Below are positions 60,631 to 64,000 of a stretch of 64,000 nucleotides of DNA, piece after piece; the stretch's first letter is position 1; each line of letters begins with the position of its first letter. The notes beneath the pieces were generated by a model. The model was not told where the DNA came from and made no database searches. It saw only the letters and a list, made by a program, of their open reading frames with translations. Source of the DNA: Micromonospora sp. C28SCA-DRY-2. GTDB lineage: Bacteria > Actinomycetota > Actinomycetes > Mycobacteriales > Micromonosporaceae. The DNA lies in the NCBI RefSeq assembly GCF_030519475.1, contig NZ_JAUMKD010000004.1, positions 273,501-337,500 on the forward strand. Direction: 5' to 3'. A program made the position numbers and the translations under genes.

Positions 60631-61740
60631 TCACTCCTGCCAGGCGCCGCCGCGCATCACCCGCACCACGTTCAGGTCGTCGTCGAGCACCACCAGGTCG
60701 GCGCGGAGCCCGACCTGGAGGGCGCCCAGCCGGTCGCCGAGGCCGATCGCCCGGGCCGGGGTGGTGGCGACCATCCGGGCCGCGTCGGCCATCGGGATGC
60801 CGGCGGCCACCGCGTGCCGCAGCGCGGCGTCCATGGTGAGCGTGCTGCCGGCGATCGCCCCGTCGCGGGACAGCCGGGCGACCCCGTCGGCCACGGTGAC
60901 CGCCTGACCGCCCAGCTCGTACTCGCCGTCGGGCATGCCGGCGGCGGCCATCGCGTCGGTGATCAGCGCGGACCGTTCCGGGCCGGCGACCGAGGTGGCG
61001 AAGGTGAGCATCCCCTCGTGCAGGTGCACGCCGTCGGCGACCAGTTCGCAGACCACGTTGGGGGCGTCCAGCAGGGCCACCACCGGGCCGGGTTCGCGGT
61101 GGTGCACCGGCCGCATCCCGTTGAACAGGTGGGTACCGACACTCGCGCCGGCCGCCACCGCGGCGCGGGTCTCGTCGTACGTCGCGTCGGTGTGCCCGAC
61201 CGCGGCGACCACCCGGTGGGCGGTGAGCAGCTTGACCGCCTCCAGCGCGCCGTCACGCTCCGGGGCCAGCGTCACCATCCGGATCGCGTCGCCGCCCAGC
61301 TCGATCAGCTCGGCCAGTTCCTCGGTGGACGGGTCGCGGAGGAACTCCGGGTTCTGCGCGCCGCAGCGGGCCGTGGAGAGGTACGGCCCCTCGAAGTGGA
61401 TGCCGGCCAGCACGCCCTCGGTCACGAGCGGCCGGTACGCGGCGGTGGCCGCGCGCATCAGCTCGAACGGCGAGCTGACCAGGCTGGCCAGCAGGGTGGT
61501 GGTCCCGTGCCGGAGGTGGAACGCGGCGGCCTGCCGGGCCTGCTCGCCGTCGCCGGTGGTGAAGGTGTGCCCGCCGCCGCCGTGGGTGTGCATGTCGACG
61601 AAGCCGGGCAGGATCCAGTGCCCGTCGCGCACCGACGGGTACTCGGCCACGGCGGTGATCCGGTCGCCGTTGATCTCCACGCAGCCCTGCCGGATCACGC
61701 CGGTCGGGGTCACCACCTTGCCGTTGACCCGCACGGTCAT
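60631..61740 (-). CDS. nagA: N-acetylglucosamine-6-phosphate deacetylase
   Basis: 369 aa amidohydrolase-fold enzyme that converts GlcNAc-6-P to GlcN-6-P. LPGFVDMHTHGGGGHTF holds the first metal His pair, GIHFEGPYLSTARCGAQNPE the Glu/His region, AVGHTDATYDETRAAV and GTHLFNGMRPVHHREPG further metal and substrate residues, and ALITDAMAAAG the catalytic Asp. Start overlaps the ROK kinase stop (ATGA at 61737-61740). Last gene of an amino-sugar operon. Confidence 0.95.
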   Translation of the reverse strand: MTVRVNGKVVTPTGVIRQGCVEINGDRITAVAEYPSVRDGHWILPGFVDMHTHGGGGHTFTTGDGEQARQAAAFHLRHGTTTLLASLVSSPFELMRAATAAYRPLVTEGVLAGIHFEGPYLSTARCGAQNPEFLRDPSTEELAELIELGGDAIRMVTLAPERDGALEAVKLLTAHRVVAAVGHTDATYDETRAAVAAGASVGTHLFNGMRPVHHREPGPVVALLDAPNVVCELVADGVHLHEGMLTFATSVAGPERSALITDAMAAAGMPDGEYELGGQAVTVADGVARLSRDGAIAGSTLTMDAALRHAVAAGIPMADAARMVATTPARAIGLGDRLGALQVGLRADLVVLDDDLNVVRVMRGGAWQE

Positions 61741-62660
61741 CGCTTCTCCAGGTCGTCGAGGGCGAGCAGGGCGGCGCCGAGGCAGCCGGCCTCGTCGCCG
61801 AGGGCGGCCGCGACCAGGCGCGGCTCCCGGTGGAAGGTCATCCGTTCGTGCAGCGCCGCACGCAGCGGGTCGAGCAGTTGGGCGCCGGCCTGGGCCAGTC
61901 CGCCGCCGAGCACGATGGTCGCCACGTCGAAGAGCGCCTGGCCGCTGGCGAGGCCGTCGGCGAGCGCCTCGACGGTCTCCCGCCAGACCTGCCCGGCCAG
62001 CGACTCACCGGCCGCCGCCCGGGCCGCCACCTCGGCCGCGGTCGCCGGTTCGCCGGCCAGTTCCGCGTACCGGCGGCCGACCGCGGAGGCCGAGGCCACC
62101 GCCTCCAGGCAGCCGGGGCGGCCGCAGCCGCAGCGGGGCCCGCCCGGGCGGACCAGGATGTGCCCGATCTCGCCGGCCGCCCCGTGCGCGCCGACCGCGG
62201 CCGCGCCGTGCACCACGTGGGCCGCGGCGATGCCGGTGCCGATCGCCACGAAGAGCACGTGGCCGGCGCCCCGGCCGGCGCCGAGCCGGGCCTCGGCGAG
62301 CCCGCCGGCGCGTACGTCGTGGCCGAGCGCGGCGGGCAGCCCGAGCCGCGCCTCCGCCAGCTCCCGCAGCGGTACGTCCCGGAAGCCCACGTTCGCCGAC
62401 CAGACAGCGACCCCGCGCGCCTCGTCGACCACTCCGGGCACGGCCATGCCGACGGCCACCGGGGTGCGCCCGTCGGCGCGGGCCTTGCCGGCCAGCCCCT
62501 CGGCGACCTCCAGGATGGTGTCGACCACGGCCGCCGGGCCCCGCTCGGCGCCGGTCGGGTGCCGTTCGGTGTGCAGCACGGTGCCGTCCGGGTCCACCAG
62601 GGCGCACTTCATCCCGGTGCCGCCGACGTCCAGCGCGACGACGGCCTGAGCTGGGGTCAC
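61737..62660 (-). CDS. ROK-family sugar kinase (probable N-acetylglucosamine kinase)
   Basis: 307 aa. ATP-binding ALDVGGTGMKCALVDPDGTV; ROK zinc/substrate signature GGPRCGCGRPGCLEAVASAS with three Cys; AIGTGIAAAHVVHG phosphate loop. No N-terminal helix-turn-helix, so it is a kinase and not a NagC-type repressor. Between nagA and a SIS gene and coupled to both by 4-nt overlaps; amino-sugar phosphorylation is therefore likely. GTG start. Confidence 0.9.
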   Translation of the reverse strand: MTPAQAVVALDVGGTGMKCALVDPDGTVLHTERHPTGAERGPAAVVDTILEVAEGLAGKARADGRTPVAVGMAVPGVVDEARGVAVWSANVGFRDVPLRELAEARLGLPAALGHDVRAGGLAEARLGAGRGAGHVLFVAIGTGIAAAHVVHGAAAVGAHGAAGEIGHILVRPGGPRCGCGRPGCLEAVASASAVGRRYAELAGEPATAAEVAARAAAGESLAGQVWRETVEALADGLASGQALFDVATIVLGGGLAQAGAQLLDPLRAALHERMTFHREPRLVAAALGDEAGCLGAALLALDDLEKR

Positions 62661-63586
62661 GCGAGCACCACGGAGCGGGTCAGGTGGCGCGGGGCGTCCG
62701 GGTCGAGGCCCCGGCTGGTGGCCAGCGTGACGGCGAACCGCTGGGCCAGGATCAGGTCGGCCATCGGGTCGACCGGCGTGCGGCCGGCCGCCCAGCTGCT
62801 CAGCACGGTGCGGCAGCCGTGGGTGCGGCTGTGCACGAAGGTGGCGCCGGTGGCCGCCACGTCCTCCGCCAGCCCCTCGGGCAGGTCGCCGAACGCCCAG
62901 ACCAGCCGGTTGGGCGCGGCGATCGAGATGGGGCCGTGCCGGTAGTCCATCGCCGGGTACGCCTCGGCCCAGAAGGTGGCCGCCTCCCGGCACTTCAGCG
63001 CGGCCTCCTGGGCCAGCCCGACCGTCCAGCCGCGACCGAGGAAGGTGACCTGCTCGATCCGGGTCGGGTCGATCGGCAGCGGGGCGCGGACCGCCACCTC
63101 GGCGTCGGCGGAGAGCGTGGCGATGTTGTCGCCCAGGTGGGCGCGGAGCAGCGCCAGCGCGGTGGTCGCGAAGCGGGTCTGCACCACCGAGCGCTCGTCG
63201 GCGAAGGGCATGGGCACCGCGGCGTCGGCCAGCCCGACGGCCGGGGACTCGGGATCGCCGACCAGCACCGTGCTGGGCACCTGGCCGCGCAGCGCGGTGA
63301 GCAATTCGAGCACCTCGGTGGTCGTGCCGGAGCGGGTGATCGCGACGAGCCGGTCGTAGCGGCGGCCGGCGGGGAACTCGGACGCCTGGAAGGCGTCAGT
63401 CTCGCCCTGGCCGGCGGCCTCGCGGCGGGCCGCGTACGCCATCGCCATGAACCACGACGTGCCGCAGCCGACGACGGCGACCCGCTCGCCCGGGCGGGGA
63501 AGGTGCCCGCCCACCGTGCCCACCAGTCGCGCCGCCTCCCGCCAGCACTCGGGCTGGCTGGCGATCTCCGCGTCCACGTACGCCAT
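62657..63586 (-). CDS. SIS-domain sugar isomerase/deaminase (AgaS/GlmS-C type)
   Basis: 309 aa with two SIS domains, like the isomerase half of GlmS but without the glutaminase domain. GERVAVVGCGTSWFMAMAYA and LVAITRSGTTTEVLELLTAL bind sugar phosphate; QEAALKCREAATFWAEAYPA contains the catalytic Glu/Lys/His region. Such proteins act as amino-sugar-6-phosphate deaminases (NagB-II, AgaS). With NagA and a ROK kinase this gives a GlcNAc route: kinase, deacetylase, deaminase. ATG with GAGGAG 6-7 nt upstream. Confidence 0.9.
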   Translation of the reverse strand: MAYVDAEIASQPECWREAARLVGTVGGHLPRPGERVAVVGCGTSWFMAMAYAARREAAGQGETDAFQASEFPAGRRYDRLVAITRSGTTTEVLELLTALRGQVPSTVLVGDPESPAVGLADAAVPMPFADERSVVQTRFATTALALLRAHLGDNIATLSADAEVAVRAPLPIDPTRIEQVTFLGRGWTVGLAQEAALKCREAATFWAEAYPAMDYRHGPISIAAPNRLVWAFGDLPEGLAEDVAATGATFVHSRTHGCRTVLSSWAAGRTPVDPMADLILAQRFAVTLATSRGLDPDAPRHLTRSVVLA

Positions 63587-63638
63587 GAGAACTCCTCGCA
63601 GGGGAGAACGGTGCGCAATACGGCTCGTTTGACCCGTC

Positions 63639-63730
63639 TTTCGCGCGTCATTCTGCGTGAACCCGGTAGGCCGTGGCAACCGATGGCGCGATCGAGCAGG
63701 CCAGGGTTTTGCGCCCTCGTAGTTTCGCGC
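63639..63730. promoter_or_regulatory. divergent regulatory region of the amino-sugar operon
   Basis: The 196-bp gap between the SIS gene and the DeoR gene has two exact copies of TTTCGCGC (63639-63646 and 63723-63730) and a related TTTTGCGCC at about 63707. DeoR-type operators are often TTTCG-containing direct repeats, so these are candidate sites. Confidence 0.45.
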
Positions 63731-63782
63731 ACTAGTGTGCACGCAATCAATCACCGACCGCGCAGTAACTGGAGGCCCCGGG

Positions 63783-64000
63783 GTGGACCGCTACGCGAGA
63801 TGGAACGCCCTGCTCGAAATGCTGACCGACAGCGGACGGGTCAGCGTCGAGGAGGCCGCCGAGCGACTGGACGTCTCGCAGGCCACCATCCGGCGCGACT
63901 TCGACCAGCTGGCCCAGCAGCAGATGATCACCCGGACCCGGGGCGGCGCGGTCGCCAACGGCGTCTCCTACGACCTGCCGCTGCGCTACAAGACGGCCAA
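63783..64000 (+). CDS. DeoR/GlpR-family transcriptional regulator (3' partial)
   Basis: 72 codons before the window ends. The N-terminal helix-turn-helix is complete: MLTDSGRVSVEEAAERLDVS then QATIRRDFDQLAQQQMITRT and the wing RGGAV. The C-terminal sugar-phosphate-sensing domain lies beyond the window. GTG start. Diverges from the SIS-ROK-NagA operon, so it most likely represses it in response to a phosphorylated amino sugar (inference from position). Confidence 0.9.
   Translation, partial: MDRYARWNALLEMLTDSGRVSVEEAAERLDVSQATIRRDFDQLAQQQMITRTRGGAVANGVSYDLPLRYKTA

Noticed and set aside
60116..60634. 172-codon frame on the minus strand over the repeat array
   Set aside because: Pro/Arg-rich translation of repeats, with no ribosome site and no domain.

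Overview
The window is about 70% or more GC, its genes start often with GTG, and many start codons lie only 6-8 nt after a TAnnnT -10 box. Together with disA-radA, carD-ispD-ispF, cysS-rlmB, DUF397, CGNR and msiK-type genes, this points to a Micromonosporaceae actinobacterium (Micromonospora/Salinispora/Actinoplanes relatives). The genus is inferred from gene content and not from any marker gene. The window starts inside an ACT-domain gene and ends inside a DeoR-family regulator gene. There is one tRNA (Thr, anticodon TGT), and no rRNA, CRISPR array or intact insertion sequence was seen.

Layout. 0-5.5 kb: housekeeping genes (ACT protein, peptide deformylase, DisA, RadA, two exported proteins). 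5.6-9.6 kb: a compact type III polyketide synthase cluster (UbiA prenyltransferase diverging from methyltransferase, acyl-CoA-dehydrogenase-like flavoenzyme and PKS), resembling known actinobacterial alkylresorcinol/methoxyhydroquinone clusters. 11.3-14.1 kb: carD-ispD-ispF and a TPR membrane protein. 14.1-16.2 kb: a TetR regulator diverging from a primary-like sigma factor. 16.2-19.6 kb: homogentisate dioxygenase diverging from an unknown gene translationally coupled to fumarylacetoacetase. 22.1-24.3 kb: a three-gene secreted WxL-like/DUF916 operon. 24.4-29.1 kb: HisC-type aminotransferase, two RDD membrane proteins, 4-hydroxyphenylpyruvate dioxygenase and a divergent Lrp/AsnC regulator. 30.7-35.1 kb: class I and class II fumarases, separated by a two-gene islet (RAMA-domain protein and Abi-like protein) that looks like defence cargo.

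35-46 kb: CGNR regulator, EamA exporter, HAD hydrolase, a decayed DUF559 gene flanked by two copies of a palindromic repeat, an IclR regulator, cysS-rlmB, msiK-like ABC ATPase, tRNA-Thr, a clipped GNAT gene, an AraC-VOC-DUF998 trio and a histidine phosphatase. 46-60 kb: lipoprotein, M4 metalloprotease, crotonase, Ser/Thr kinase, HNH nuclease with an upstream short ORF, CrtU-like FAD enzyme, MSMEG_6728-type protein, an RCK channel with an atypical filter, APC permease, PAP2 phosphatase and DUF4032 protein. 60-64 kb: a 31-32 bp tandem repeat, then an amino-sugar operon (SIS protein, ROK kinase, NagA) diverging from a DeoR regulator.

How the genes work together. The clearest pathway is tyrosine catabolism: aminotransferase, HPD, HmgA, [unknown isomerase] and FahA, feeding fumarate to the two fumarases nearby. 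The isomerase step has no recognisable gene, and the unknown gene coupled to fahA is the natural candidate. The accessory material (WxL-like operon, RAMA/Abi islet, repeats, DUF559 remnant) sits inside the 26 kb that separates carD-ispDF from cysS-rlmB.
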